The notes below the pieces were generated by a model. It was not told the origin of the DNA. It made no database searches and worked only from the letters and a program-made list of their open reading frames with translations. From Pedobacter sp. ASV12 (GTDB lineage Bacteria > Bacteroidota > Bacteroidia > Sphingobacteriales > Sphingobacteriaceae), in assembly GCF_016429155.1 (NCBI RefSeq), contig NZ_JAELUC010000004.1, forward strand, positions 1 to 64,000: a stretch of DNA of 64,000 nt, given 5' to 3'. A program made the translations under genes and the position numbers. Below are positions 53,154-62,089 of the stretch, one piece after another (position 1 is the first letter of the stretch; every line of letters begins with the position of its first letter).

Positions 53154-53768
53154 TTACTCGTCAAGTTTAAACTGTTTGTAATAATAGTCCTTGTCGGCGT
53201 CGGTGATTTGGCGGATAACTTTGCAGGGATTGCCGGCGGCCAATACATTGTCAGGAATATCCTTGGTAACTACACTGCCCGAACCAATTACGGTATTGCT
53301 GCCAATTTTTACCCCGGCATTGATCACTACATTGCCTCCAATCCAAACGCTGTCGCCTATGCTAATTGGCTGAGCCCATTCAAACTCCTGGTTGCGCAAA
53401 TGTGGATGGATGGGATGGCCAGCGGTATACATGGCAACGTTGGGTGCAATAAAAACATTATTGCCGATGCTTACCTTGGCGCAATCGAGGATAACGAGAT
53501 TGAAATTGGCATAAAAGTTATCGCCTATTTCGATGTTGTAGCCATAGTCGCACCTGAATGGCGGTTCTACATAAAACATTTTTTCTGTTTTGCCAAAAAG
53601 TCTTCGTAACAGCTCCTTGCGTTGCTTGATGAATTTTGGGGCTAGGTTATTGAATTCAAAAACGATTTCGCGGGCCTTTAATCTTTCTTTGGCTAGGGTA
53701 GCATCCCCGGCTTGGTAGGCTTTGCCTGCTAGCATTTTTTCTTTTTCGCTTAATGGAGTTTGTTGCAT
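53154..53768 (-). CDS. maa: Sugar O-acetyltransferase (maltose/galactoside acetyltransferase family)
   Basis: 204 residues, LacA/Maa family left-handed parallel beta helix. It moves acetyl from acetyl-CoA to sugars. N-terminal LSEKEKMLAGKAYQAGD and EFNNLAPKFIKQRKELLRRLF, then FRCDYGYNIEIGDNFYANFNLVILDCAKVSIGNN, GHPIHPHLRNQEFEWAQPISIGDSVWIGGNVVINAGVKIG, and VVTKDIPDNVLAAGNPCKVIR. The catalytic His is in YTAGHPIHP. Alone on the minus strand. Confidence 0.92.
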   Translation of the reverse strand: MQQTPLSEKEKMLAGKAYQAGDATLAKERLKAREIVFEFNNLAPKFIKQRKELLRRLFGKTEKMFYVEPPFRCDYGYNIEIGDNFYANFNLVILDCAKVSIGNNVFIAPNVAMYTAGHPIHPHLRNQEFEWAQPISIGDSVWIGGNVVINAGVKIGSNTVIGSGSVVTKDIPDNVLAAGNPCKVIRQITDADKDYYYKQFKLDE

Positions 53769-53796
53769 GTTTTGTTTGGTTTAACTACCTGAGGCT

Positions 53797-53945
53797 TTCT
53801 AAGGTTTTTAATGAACTGTTTTTACAGCCTCAGGCACCTAAGGTAGCCTAAGTGCTTTGGTGATGTTGCTAGGGTTGTCTAAGGTTTCTAAGGCGGTATA
53901 AATTAACTGTTTTTGTCGTGTGAGGCACCTAAGAAAGGCTAAGTA
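53797..53945. repeat. Imperfect direct repeat in intergenic space
   Basis: Two copies, about 53797-53854 and 53877-53945, each of the order TCTAAGGTTT...AACTGTTTTT...GAGGCACCTAAG...GCCTAAG. The second copy has an extra segment (CTAAGGCGGTATAAATT). Short CTAAGG words recur. Part of the 320-base space 53769-54088, which otherwise holds only a terminator (53999-54029) and no gene. Confidence 0.55.
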
Positions 53946-53998
53946 AGAAAGTTAGGTTTTGCTGCCATTATTGCCAAGGCTAAAAATAGTTTCATAAA

Positions 53999-54029
53999 AA
54001 ACGGGACTTCATTGCTGAGAGTCCCGTTT
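53999..54029 (-). terminator. Intrinsic terminator of the cupin-like gene
   Basis: AAACGGGACT (53999-54008) pairs with AGTCCCGTTT (54020-54029); the A run on its left is a U tract when read from the minus strand, so it ends transcription from the gene starting at 54967. Confidence 0.8.
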
Positions 54030-54088
54030 GGTATTTTTGAGAAGCCACAGGTTAGCGCTTTTTAAGCTCTTTCTGTTGGCACAATTCA

Positions 54089-54967
54089 TTAAGGCCTGTT
54101 TTTGGCCAAAGCTCTTTCGGCTACTTTAACGGCTCTTTTTTCTCTCCAGTTGGCGTACTTTTCTTTAAATGCCATCTTTATCAGGCTGTCTACTGCGCCA
54201 TGTCTGAACAAGCTCCAAACGCTGGCTACTTTTCTGCTGATCGATTGATCCCATGCCCTTAAGCTTAAGGAGAATGAACCGTCAACATATTTCATCCAAT
54301 GCCACATGCCGGTAGGCATAAACAAGGTATCGCCGTGCTCTAAAAATACTTCGTAGCCTTCAACGCCATTCAGCGCAGGGAATTTTTCGAAATCAGGGTT
54401 GTCTACCTTGTAGTCTTCTAAGGCATAGGTTGCATTAGGCAGGCAATACAAGCGGTCTTTCCATTTGTAATCAAATAAAATAATGTGCTTGCGACCTCCA
54501 AAGTGCGTATGGAAAATATGAGGCAAATCGATATCGTAATGCAGGAAGGTTACCGAGTTAGAGCCACCAAAAAACATGGCTGGCATGCTTTCGATAAATC
54601 CGCCCATCAGCTCTTTCGGAATTTTTACATCGTTGATCAGGCTGGGCACTTTTTTAAAGAGGTTGAAAAAGAAAATCCTCAGCTCTGTAGGCTCGCGCTT
54701 GATCAGGTCTAGGTAGTCGCCAAATTTCATGTGCGCCGTTGCGGCATTGATCGGTTTTGCCGGGTCTGCCTTCGAGTTGTCGTAAAGAGGCACCTCTAGG
54801 TCTCCAGCAATTTCCTTTAAATATTCTGTTGTCCACTTTTCGCGGGCAGGCCAGTCTTTGGTTAATCCTTTGATGACCAATGGGCGTTTGGCATCAAGGT
54901 AGTTTTTCTTGAAGTCTTCTCTGCTGATGGTTTCAACGGTATCAACCGGTTTTAAGATAAAGCTCAT
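54089..54967 (-). CDS. Cupin_8/JmjC-like domain protein, probable Fe(II)/2-oxoglutarate oxygenase
   Basis: 292 residues. Jumonji-like cupin fold with HxD metal motif His143-Tyr-Asp145 (LHYDID) and distal His223 in GMWHWMKY. Lys160 in GGRKHIILFD is placed like the 2-oxoglutarate-binding Lys. N-terminal VETISREDFKKNYLDAKRPLVIKGL is the usual entrance of this family (JMJD5/HSPBAP1-like bacterial proteins). The C-terminal 50 residues are helical and basic. Hydroxylates proteins or small molecules; target unknown. A TAATTTTG -7 element is on the minus strand at 54975-54982. Confidence 0.88.
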   Translation of the reverse strand: MSFILKPVDTVETISREDFKKNYLDAKRPLVIKGLTKDWPAREKWTTEYLKEIAGDLEVPLYDNSKADPAKPINAATAHMKFGDYLDLIKREPTELRIFFFNLFKKVPSLINDVKIPKELMGGFIESMPAMFFGGSNSVTFLHYDIDLPHIFHTHFGGRKHIILFDYKWKDRLYCLPNATYALEDYKVDNPDFEKFPALNGVEGYEVFLEHGDTLFMPTGMWHWMKYVDGSFSLSLRAWDQSISRKVASVWSLFRHGAVDSLIKMAFKEKYANWREKRAVKVAERALAKNRP

Positions 54968-55106
54968 AATGTGGCAAAATTAGTGCAGAAGAGGGCGTTG
55001 CCACTCTTCCAAACACAAAAATGTGAATTAAAATCGAAAAGTATATGCTTTGTACATAAAATGTTAACACTATGATAATATAATGATTTTTGCTCAAGCC
55101 TGTGCC

Positions 55107-55140
55107 ACAAAAAAAGCGCTACGAATTTTCGTAGCGCTTT
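55107..55140 (-). terminator. Intrinsic terminator of the fasciclin gene
   Basis: AAAGCGCTACGAA (55113-55125) pairs with TTCGTAGCGCTTT (55128-55140). An A run on its left makes a U tract for minus-strand transcription. Confidence 0.85.
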
Positions 55141-55162
55141 GGTTTTTGCATTAAGATTTTAC

Positions 55163-55714
55163 CTATTTAGGCATTAAAACGGTATCGATTACATGGATTA
55201 CCCCATTTTTCTGAAATACATCCTTGATCGTTACTTTGGCCATGCCGCCTTTTTCGTCTTTAAGCATCAGATTTTTGCCTTCCATCCATGCCCATAGTTT
55301 GCCACCCTCTACGGTAGTAAGTTCGGCTTTGCCTCCGCCTGCTTTAATGGCTGCCGCAATTTCTTTGCTACCCATTTTTCCGGCAACTACGTGGTAGGTT
55401 AGGATTTTGGTTAAAGTGGCTTTGTTTTCTGGTTTTACCAAGTTGCCTACGGTGCCTTTAGGCAATTTGTCAAAGGCCTCGTTGGTTGGTGCAAATACGG
55501 TAAACGGACCAGCGCTTTTTAGGGTTTCTACCAAGCCGGCTGCTTTAACGGCTGCCACCAAGGTAGTATGGTCTTTAGAGTTCACTGCGTTATCTACAAT
55601 GTCTTTGGTTGGATACATGGCCGCACCGCCAACCATCGGATTTTTTTGGGCCTGAGCCTGAGTAGAGAATGCCATAGCTACTACGACAACTGCAAATAGG
55701 AATATTCTTTTCAT
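55163..55714 (-). CDS. Fasciclin-domain (FAS1) exported protein
   Basis: 183 residues, start ATG 55714 (basic MKR and a good signal peptide ending near TQAQAQ). A single FAS1 domain follows with AAVKAAGLVETLKSAGPFTVFAPTNEAFDKLP, LTYHVVAGKM and GVIHVIDTVLMP, the two conserved H1 and H2 regions. FAS1 proteins mediate adhesion or matrix contacts outside the cell. A short linker after the signal (NPMVGGAAMYPTKDIVDNAVNS). Confidence 0.92.
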   Translation of the reverse strand: MKRIFLFAVVVVAMAFSTQAQAQKNPMVGGAAMYPTKDIVDNAVNSKDHTTLVAAVKAAGLVETLKSAGPFTVFAPTNEAFDKLPKGTVGNLVKPENKATLTKILTYHVVAGKMGSKEIAAAIKAGGGKAELTTVEGGKLWAWMEGKNLMLKDEKGGMAKVTIKDVFQKNGVIHVIDTVLMPK

Positions 55715-55825
55715 GTTTTTATGTTGATTTTGAAAAGAGATACGCAACACGGGAATGCCTGGATTTTTACGAGTTGAAAATAATTTTCAAATAACTGTAA
55801 ATCAGTTGATTGAATTTTAAATCTG

Positions 55826-56611
55826 TCAAGTAACTTTGGTTTTGCGAATGATTTTGGAGAAGAGCCTTGGCAAAAAACGTTTAAGCAGCACCCCTTTCGT
55901 TTCCTTGCCACCTATATAAACTTCTTCCTTTTTTTGCGCGATGGCCTTAATGATGGCTTGGGCACAAACCTCGGGCGCCATGCCGTTTTCTTGCGCACTG
56001 TCCATGGTGCCTTGGGCTGAGCCGTTGGCTGTAAGCGCGTTGATGGTTACTCGGGTTCTGATAAATCCGGGACAGGCCAAAAGCACCTGAATATTCGGGT
56101 TGTCTATTTCAATGCGCAAGGAATCGAAATAGCCGTGCAAGGCGTGCTTTGAAGCCGAATAGGCCGATCGGAAACGGGTGCCGAACTTGCCCACCAAGCT
56201 GCTCACGCATACAAGGCTGCCGCTGCCATGGGCCAGCATTTGTGGCAATACGGCCTTGCTTAAAATTACGGTTCCCCAAAAATTAACGTTCATGAGGCGC
56301 TGTTCGGTGGCCAGGTCTGTTTCGAGCGCTAATGCCCGCTGACTAATGCCTCCGCTGTTGATGAGGATGTCTATTTTTCCGAAAACGCGTAAGGCTTCGG
56401 TCGCTTTTTGAGGTAACGAGGCAATATCTTCGAGGTCGAGGGGCAAAACATGTACATCTATCGGGCTCTTGCAGTTCGATTTTACCCGGTACAGCTCATC
56501 CCGGTTTCTCGATGAAATGATGAGCTTGGCGCCCAAAGCGTTAAAGGCGTAAACCAACGCTTCGCCAATGCCTGATGAAGCGCCCGTAATCCAGACTATT
56601 TTATTTTTCAT
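55826..56611 (-). CDS. Short-chain dehydrogenase/reductase (SDR)
   Basis: 261 residues, classical SDR. NAD(P) motif TGASSGIGEAL at 9-19, then a variant NSGG at the NNAG position, catalytic Ser (VSSL), Tyr151 and Lys155 in AYSASKHALHG. The C-terminal tail is basic and hydrophobic (LKRFLPRLFSKIIRKTKVT), unusual and possibly membrane-associating. The start overlaps the sterol-desaturase-family gene by 11 bases, so they act together, likely on a lipid. Confidence 0.92.
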   Translation of the reverse strand: MKNKIVWITGASSGIGEALVYAFNALGAKLIISSRNRDELYRVKSNCKSPIDVHVLPLDLEDIASLPQKATEALRVFGKIDILINSGGISQRALALETDLATEQRLMNVNFWGTVILSKAVLPQMLAHGSGSLVCVSSLVGKFGTRFRSAYSASKHALHGYFDSLRIEIDNPNIQVLLACPGFIRTRVTINALTANGSAQGTMDSAQENGMAPEVCAQAIIKAIAQKKEEVYIGGKETKGVLLKRFLPRLFSKIIRKTKVT

Positions 56612-57398
56612 TTAATGCTTGTACTGTTTTTGCCGCCTTATCGGCTTTAGAGGCTGTGACTTTTTCATATTTCTCGTCGTATTCTGGCCTTAATGTACCC
56701 ATCCACCTATCCCAAAATAAGAAATATAAACCATAGTTGCCCTTAAAATATTGGTGGTGCATGTTGTGCGCCACAGAGGTGCTCACCCACCTGCCGATCC
56801 AGGTTTTATGGAAGCGTTTCGGAAAAAGCTCATAGCCCAGGTGTCCGTATACGTTGTACACGAACATGATGAAAAAGAAAACTGCCAGGTGCAGTTCGTG
56901 AACCGGCATGACGAAAATGATGAGCACGAAGATCCCGGTTTCAACAACCGCTTCCAAAGGATGGAAAGAGTAGGCCGTCCATGGCGTCGGGCTGGTTGAT
57001 TTATGGTGCACCAAATGGAAGAGCTTAAACAGTTTGGGATGGTGCATCATCCGGTGCGTCCAGTAAAAATAAGTATCATGGATGATGAACATCAGCGGAA
57101 AGGCCAAGAAGAAATAGACCCAACCATAATCGCTGATATTTTGATAGAGACGCGTGTAAGGCCTAACTGCATCGTTGGTGAGGAAAATAACCGGCAATGC
57201 GCCAAAAATCAAAATGGTAATGACCGAATAGAAAATATCGCGCCGATGGTCGGCCATTTTCGGCATCTTGGTTTGGATGCGCCTGCCGCTGAACCGCTCC
57301 TTAAATAGAATGTAGAAGATCAGGAAAGCAAGTCCGGCAATAAAAAAATAACGAGTACCTACCTGAAAAGAAAATTTGAAAAGATTTTCCCAAGTCAT
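56601..57398 (-). CDS. Sterol desaturase/fatty acid hydroxylase family protein
   Basis: About 265 residues, start ATG 57398 (the frame extends 10 codons upstream). Four or so membrane helices and the di-iron histidine clusters of the family: HDTYFYWTHRMMHH, HLVHHKS and HNMHHQYFKGN. It puts a hydroxyl or double bond into a lipid or carotenoid-type substrate using oxygen. The SDR downstream overlaps it, so the two probably catalyse successive oxidation steps. A -7 element TATTTTTG on the minus strand at 57426-57433 fits its start. Confidence 0.92.
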   Translation of the reverse strand: MTWENLFKFSFQVGTRYFFIAGLAFLIFYILFKERFSGRRIQTKMPKMADHRRDIFYSVITILIFGALPVIFLTNDAVRPYTRLYQNISDYGWVYFFLAFPLMFIIHDTYFYWTHRMMHHPKLFKLFHLVHHKSTSPTPWTAYSFHPLEAVVETGIFVLIIFVMPVHELHLAVFFFIMFVYNVYGHLGYELFPKRFHKTWIGRWVSTSVAHNMHHQYFKGNYGLYFLFWDRWMGTLRPEYDEKYEKVTASKADKAAKTVQALNEK

Positions 57399-57425
57399 AA
57401 TTGTAAAAAATAATAGAGATGATTG

Positions 57426-57433
57426 CAAAAATA
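57426..57433 (-). promoter_or_regulatory. -7 promoter element for the desaturase-SDR pair
   Basis: CAAAAATA on the plus strand reads TATTTTTG on the minus, an exact TAnnTTTG match 27 bases before ATG 57398. No matching -33 TTG at the right spacing. Confidence 0.35.
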
Positions 57434-57449
57434 CGCAAAATGCATCAAA

Positions 57450-58586
57450 CTATTCGTCTTCGTCGCCAGCAAACAGCGAGGCGGCAATGCCGTCGGCAAA
57501 TAATTTGCCTTGGGTGGTCAGTTTTGCTTTTTCGCCGTCGAGCAGCACCTGTCCGTTTGTTATAAAGGGCTGCAGCTGCCGATGGGTTTCGCGGGCTAGG
57601 GATGCGCCAAACTCCTGTGCTATTTTTTGCAGGTCTGTGCCCCACATGGTGCGTAGCGAGGTCATGATGTATTCGTTAAACCGATCGGTCAGCGTAAGCT
57701 CTTCGCGGGTTTCGGCCAGTCGCCCTACACCAAGTTGCGCCAGGTATTTGGCATTGTTGGCTATGTTGAGCTGGCGCGTATGGCCGTCAAATCCATGCGC
57801 CGAGGGGCCGATGCCAAAATAAGGTACGCCCCGCCAGTAATTGGTATTGTGCACCGCATATTGGCCAGGCAGGGCATAGTTGGAAATCTCATAATGCTCA
57901 AAACCAGCCTTTTGCAGCTCTTCAGTCAGCCTTAAAAACTGCTGCGCGCTTTGCTCGTCGCTCAAGCCTTTTTGCTGGCCTTTTTGGATAGCGTTGGCCA
58001 AGGCGGTGCGTTCTTCTACTGTAAGTGAATAGGCCGAAATATGAGGTGTTTGCAGTTCGATGGCCTTGTTGATGTTGGCCTGCCATTTGGAATCGCTGAG
58101 CAGGGGATAGCCATAAATGAGGTCGATGCTGAGGTTTTCAAAACCAGCATCCTGGCTTCTTTTGATGCAACTTTCGGCTTCCTCGGCATGATGGGCACGG
58201 TTCATCCAAAGCAAATCCTCCTCAAAAAACGATTGGATGCCGATGCTGAAACGGTTGATGGGTAATTGCCTCAATTCCTTGAGCTTTGGTGCATTCAGGT
58301 CGTCAGGGTTGGCCTCTAGGGTAATTTCAGCATGGCTGGCTATGGCAAAATTGCGGGTCAGTTTTTCGAAGATCTGTTGTAGCGAAGCGATGGGTAAAAC
58401 CGAAGGCGTGCCCCCGCCAAAGTAAATGCTGTGCACCTGTTCGGTCATCCGGTCTTTCTTCAGGTCGAGTTCCGTACAAATGGCATTGGTCATTTCGTCT
58501 ACCTGTTTCAAGGATGTGGTAAAATGAAAATCGCAATAGGTGCATGCCTTTTTGCAAAAAGGGATATGGATATAAATGCCGGCCAT
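57450..58586 (-). CDS. hemW: HemW, radical SAM heme chaperone
   Basis: About 378 residues, start ATG 58586. The radical SAM cluster CKKACTYC (Cys11, 15, 18) lies at the very N-terminus in HIPFCKKACTYCDFHF, as in HemW (formerly called oxygen-independent coproporphyrinogen oxidase-like). Then YFGGGTPSVLP, HAEITLEANPD, NRFSIGIQSF, and the C-terminal HemW domain with YWRGVPYFGIGPSAHGFDG. HemW hands heme to respiratory enzymes, in keeping with this genome's many cytochromes. Divergent from the DUF4271 gene. Confidence 0.93.
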   Translation of the reverse strand: MAGIYIHIPFCKKACTYCDFHFTTSLKQVDEMTNAICTELDLKKDRMTEQVHSIYFGGGTPSVLPIASLQQIFEKLTRNFAIASHAEITLEANPDDLNAPKLKELRQLPINRFSIGIQSFFEEDLLWMNRAHHAEEAESCIKRSQDAGFENLSIDLIYGYPLLSDSKWQANINKAIELQTPHISAYSLTVEERTALANAIQKGQQKGLSDEQSAQQFLRLTEELQKAGFEHYEISNYALPGQYAVHNTNYWRGVPYFGIGPSAHGFDGHTRQLNIANNAKYLAQLGVGRLAETREELTLTDRFNEYIMTSLRTMWGTDLQKIAQEFGASLARETHRQLQPFITNGQVLLDGEKAKLTTQGKLFADGIAASLFAGDEDE

Positions 58587-58689
58587 GGTGCAAAGATAGC
58601 TTAAATTAAACATGGTACTTCAATTAGGAAAACAAAGGAATAAAGCCGTAATTTGCAGCCAGAAAGACCTTGTTAGCTTGGAGTTTAGC

Positions 58690-59655
58690 ATGTACGGAAA
58701 GATTTTAGGAATAATTGGCCTGGTGTGCCTTTGCGCTTTGCGGCCTGTTAAGGCCCAGCAGGTTCCTGTGCCTGCCGATAGCCTGCAGCAAATATTCCAA
58801 ACCGACATTCTCGATACGGCTGCGGTACAGGCCCTGGCGCCCGATACCATTACGCCCAAAAGGCTCATGCCACTCGATTCGCTGACCAAAGCATTGCTGG
58901 CCGACAGTCTGAGTAAGGGTTTTGGCTACCCGACCCTCGATTTCGAAGTGTTGAAAAGAGATTTTTTATTGAAATCGGCAAGCAGCGATCCGCGCCAGCA
59001 GGGAGAATTGCTTCAAAAAGGAGAAGTATGGATTTTGGGGGTCATTGCATTGTTGGTGGCGCTTTTTGCCGGGTTAAAATACAGCTTCTCCAAGCAGCTG
59101 GCTACCATTGTACAGTCGTTTTTTAGCAACCGGGTGTTGGGCAACCTCAACAAGGAAGACAATCTTTTTACATCTTGGCCGTTCTTGCTGCTTTTTGTAC
59201 AATTTGGTTTTACCATTGGCATGTTCTTTTATTTGGCGGCCCAATACCAGCAGCTCAACTATGTGGCCAATGGCTTCCAGTTCTTCGTGACCATTTCTGT
59301 TGTGGTTATTGTACTGTACGTGCTCAAAATTTTATTGCTGCGCTTGTTGGGCTATGTATTCAATATCCAGAAACCGGTTAACGAGTACGTATCGATATTA
59401 TATTTAAGTTATTTTAATGCTTCTTTATTGTTTATCCCGCTGGTGATCGCTTTTGCACTTTCGCCCTTAAAATATGGCGCTTACTATATTGCGATAGCCA
59501 TAATTTTGCTGGTGGTTGTGTTTGTATTTCAGTTTATAAGAGCAGGCATAAACATTTTATCTCACTATAGGTTTTCTAAAATGTATTTATTTTTGTACTT
59601 TTGCACCCTCGAAATTTGCCCTATACTAATATTAATCAAGGCAATAGGATTTTAA
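58690..59655 (+). CDS. DUF4271 membrane protein
   Basis: About 321 residues, start ATG 58690: the 26 residues coded before it lack conservation-like features, whereas MYGKILGIIGLVCLCALRPVKAQQ is a clean signal peptide. A soluble segment with QIFQTDILDTAAVQ then about six or seven membrane helices from residue 115 onward. DUF4271 genes sit directly before hemD in many Bacteroidota; the association with heme or T9SS is context only. Ends 16 bases before hemD. Confidence 0.88.
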   Translation: MYGKILGIIGLVCLCALRPVKAQQVPVPADSLQQIFQTDILDTAAVQALAPDTITPKRLMPLDSLTKALLADSLSKGFGYPTLDFEVLKRDFLLKSASSDPRQQGELLQKGEVWILGVIALLVALFAGLKYSFSKQLATIVQSFFSNRVLGNLNKEDNLFTSWPFLLLFVQFGFTIGMFFYLAAQYQQLNYVANGFQFFVTISVVVIVLYVLKILLLRLLGYVFNIQKPVNEYVSILYLSYFNASLLFIPLVIAFALSPLKYGAYYIAIAIILLVVVFVFQFIRAGINILSHYRFSKMYLFLYFCTLEICPILILIKAIGF

Positions 59656-59671
59656 GAGGTAAAAAGTTAAA

Positions 59672-60442
59672 ATGCAGGAAAAGAAAGACGAAAGATTACG
59701 CAAGGTAAAAAGTATTCTGATCACTTTGCCGAAGCCCGAAACAGAAAAATCACCCTATTTTGATCTGGCCAAGAAATACAACCTGAAAATCGATTTCAGG
59801 TCGTTCATCCATGTAGAAGGCGTTCCGGCAAGGGATTTTAGGAAAGACAAAATCAACCTGGCCGATTTTACAGCTGTGGTATTTACCAGTCGCAATGCGG
59901 TTGACCATTTCTTCAGGATTTGCGAAGAGATGAGGTACGAAGTGCCAGCAGATCTCAAGTATTTCTGTATTTCAGAATCGACGGCATTATATCTTCAAAA
60001 GTATATCCAGTATAGGAAACGCAAGATTTTCTTTGGCAAGCAAACCGCTGCCGATTTGGCCGAGGTGCTGAAAAAACATGCCGGAGAGCAATTCCTTTAC
60101 CCTTGCTCAGACGTAGCTACCGAAGACACCATGAACTTTTTGCAAAAGAACGGCTACAATTTCACGCCTGCGGTTCTGTTTAAGACCGTGGTTAGCGACT
60201 TGTCTGACCTGGCTGATGTTTTTTATGATGTAATTGCCTTTTTTAGTCCATCTAGCATCCAATCGCTCTACATTAATTTCCCAGATTTTAAGCAGAACAA
60301 TACCCGTATTGCGGCCTTTGGCTCGAACACCAACAAGGCGGCTACCGAAGCGGGGCAGATTGTAGATATTGCAGCGCCTTCTCCAGAAGCGCCGTCAATG
60401 ATTATGGCTATCGAAAACTACATCAAAAAATCTAACAAGTAA
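59672..60442 (+). CDS. hemD: Uroporphyrinogen-III synthase
   Basis: 256 residues. HemD cyclises hydroxymethylbilane to uroporphyrinogen III in tetrapyrrole synthesis. The family is weakly conserved; recognisable parts are KSILITLPKPETEKSPYFDLAKKYNL, DFTAVVFTSRNAVDHFF, AVLFKTVV, YDVIAFFSPSSIQSLY and RIAAFGSNTNKAATEAG. Typical two-domain length. Tied to DUF4271 upstream. Confidence 0.9.
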   Translation: MQEKKDERLRKVKSILITLPKPETEKSPYFDLAKKYNLKIDFRSFIHVEGVPARDFRKDKINLADFTAVVFTSRNAVDHFFRICEEMRYEVPADLKYFCISESTALYLQKYIQYRKRKIFFGKQTAADLAEVLKKHAGEQFLYPCSDVATEDTMNFLQKNGYNFTPAVLFKTVVSDLSDLADVFYDVIAFFSPSSIQSLYINFPDFKQNNTRIAAFGSNTNKAATEAGQIVDIAAPSPEAPSMIMAIENYIKKSNK

Positions 60443-60718
60443 TAAAACGGTTTTTTTGTCGTTAAGTACTCTGAATTAAGATTTTTTGCGGTTTAAAGCA
60501 CCTGTTTGCAGAATCAAGTAAACAATTTGCTTTCAATAACTTAATGTTAAAAATTTTACTTGGACGAAACTGTTTTGAGTTGCTGGCTGATGTCAAGCAA
60601 TGGTTTGATGCGGATTTAATTTTAAATTATTCCTGATTTATTTGCGTTAAATATTGTTTATATCAAGGATATTCGATAAAATTGCTATTAAAATTATTAC
60701 AATCGCTTAACTGATTTT

Positions 60719-62050
60719 ATGAGGAAAATATACCTTTTTAGTTTTTTCATCATTTGTGCCTTTCTGGCCAGTTGCTCAGGTGGCAACAAGGGAGAGCTGG
60801 TAGGTGCATACAATAAAAAGTTCAGCAATAGAACTATTCCGCTCGGAATGGTATTTATTCCGCCCGGAAGGACTTTAATAGGTATGACTGATGAGGACAT
60901 GAGTTTTTATCAGGGAACCCCAAGCCGAATGACCTCATTTACGGCTTTTTATATGGACCAAACCGAGATCACCAATGCCGAATACAGACAGTTTGTAAAC
61001 TGGGTGCGCGATTCGGTGGCGATTGCTTCTATGGGCGATTCGGGTGCGCCAAACCTTTACAGGCCGGCTCCAGCCAATGCGGCGGGCGGTACGGTAGTAG
61101 GGCCAAGAAACATCGACTGGAACAGGGTAGGTAACGGAAGCGTGCTTTGGGGCAGAAATAGCCAGTATAAATCTAGATTGCAGAACATGTACTATGCCGG
61201 CAACGACGCTTTGCCAGGCAAAAACGAAATAGATGTCAGGAAATTGAAGTACGCCTACAGCTACCTGGATCACGATCTGGAAGCTGCCGGAAGAAACGAC
61301 CCTACCAAGAGCAGAAGAGACTTTATCCAAACCTATACCGATAACCCAACGCCAGGCAAGGCCAACGAGCATCCTTCGGTAAGCGTTTATCCTGATACCT
61401 TGGTTTGGAAGTTGGATTTTTCTTATTCGCAGAACGACCCTATGGTTGAGGCCTATTTCAGCCACCCTTCTTATGACCGCTATCCGGTAGTAGGTGTAAC
61501 CTGGGAACAGGCCAATGCCTTCTGTAATTGGAGAACTGTGTTGTACTCTAATGTGGCTTCGGCCCGAAAACTGCCAGCCAACGGCAGGTTGAGGTATAGG
61601 CTGCCAACAGACCAGGAGTTTGAATATGCGGCAAGAGGCGGCAGAACACAAACCAAATATCCTTGGGGCGGACCTTACATCAAAAATACCAAAGGTTGCT
61701 TGCAAGCCAACTTTAAAGTGGGCCGAGGCAACTATACCGACGATGGTGGTTTGTACACCGTTGACGCCAGGGCTTACTTGCCAAACGATTATGGCTTGTA
61801 CAACATGGCTGGTAACGTAGCCGAGTGGACCATCACAGCCTACAACAGGTCGGCTACCAGTTTATTGCTAGATTTTAATCCTAATTATACCAATACCGCT
61901 AAAGGCGCCAAAGTGGTAAGGGGCGGTTCATGGAAAGACATGGGCTTCTTCTTGCAGAATTCGGTAGGTACCTATGAGTACCAAGACAAGGCGAGGTCTT
62001 ATATCGGCTTCCGCTGCGTATCTGATTTCCCTGGAAACGCATTAAACTAA
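60719..62050 (+). CDS. gldK: Gliding motility/T9SS lipoprotein GldK
   Basis: 443 residues. Lipoprotein signal ends LASCSGGN. Formylglycine-generating-enzyme (SUMF1) fold: IPPGRTLIGMTDEDMSFYQ, FYMDQTEITNAEYRQF, GVTWEQANAFCNWR, LPTDQEFEYAARGG and GNVAEWT, RGGSWKDMGFF, GFRCVSD. GldK forms, with GldN, the periplasmic ring of the gliding and type IX secretion machine. Starts the gldKLM run; the 276 bases before it (60443-60718) show no gene. Confidence 0.95.
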   Translation: MRKIYLFSFFIICAFLASCSGGNKGELVGAYNKKFSNRTIPLGMVFIPPGRTLIGMTDEDMSFYQGTPSRMTSFTAFYMDQTEITNAEYRQFVNWVRDSVAIASMGDSGAPNLYRPAPANAAGGTVVGPRNIDWNRVGNGSVLWGRNSQYKSRLQNMYYAGNDALPGKNEIDVRKLKYAYSYLDHDLEAAGRNDPTKSRRDFIQTYTDNPTPGKANEHPSVSVYPDTLVWKLDFSYSQNDPMVEAYFSHPSYDRYPVVGVTWEQANAFCNWRTVLYSNVASARKLPANGRLRYRLPTDQEFEYAARGGRTQTKYPWGGPYIKNTKGCLQANFKVGRGNYTDDGGLYTVDARAYLPNDYGLYNMAGNVAEWTITAYNRSATSLLLDFNPNYTNTAKGAKVVRGGSWKDMGFFLQNSVGTYEYQDKARSYIGFRCVSDFPGNALN

Positions 62051-62089
62051 TTTATCTCTAAAAACTAAAACGAAACTTATTTAAAGATT

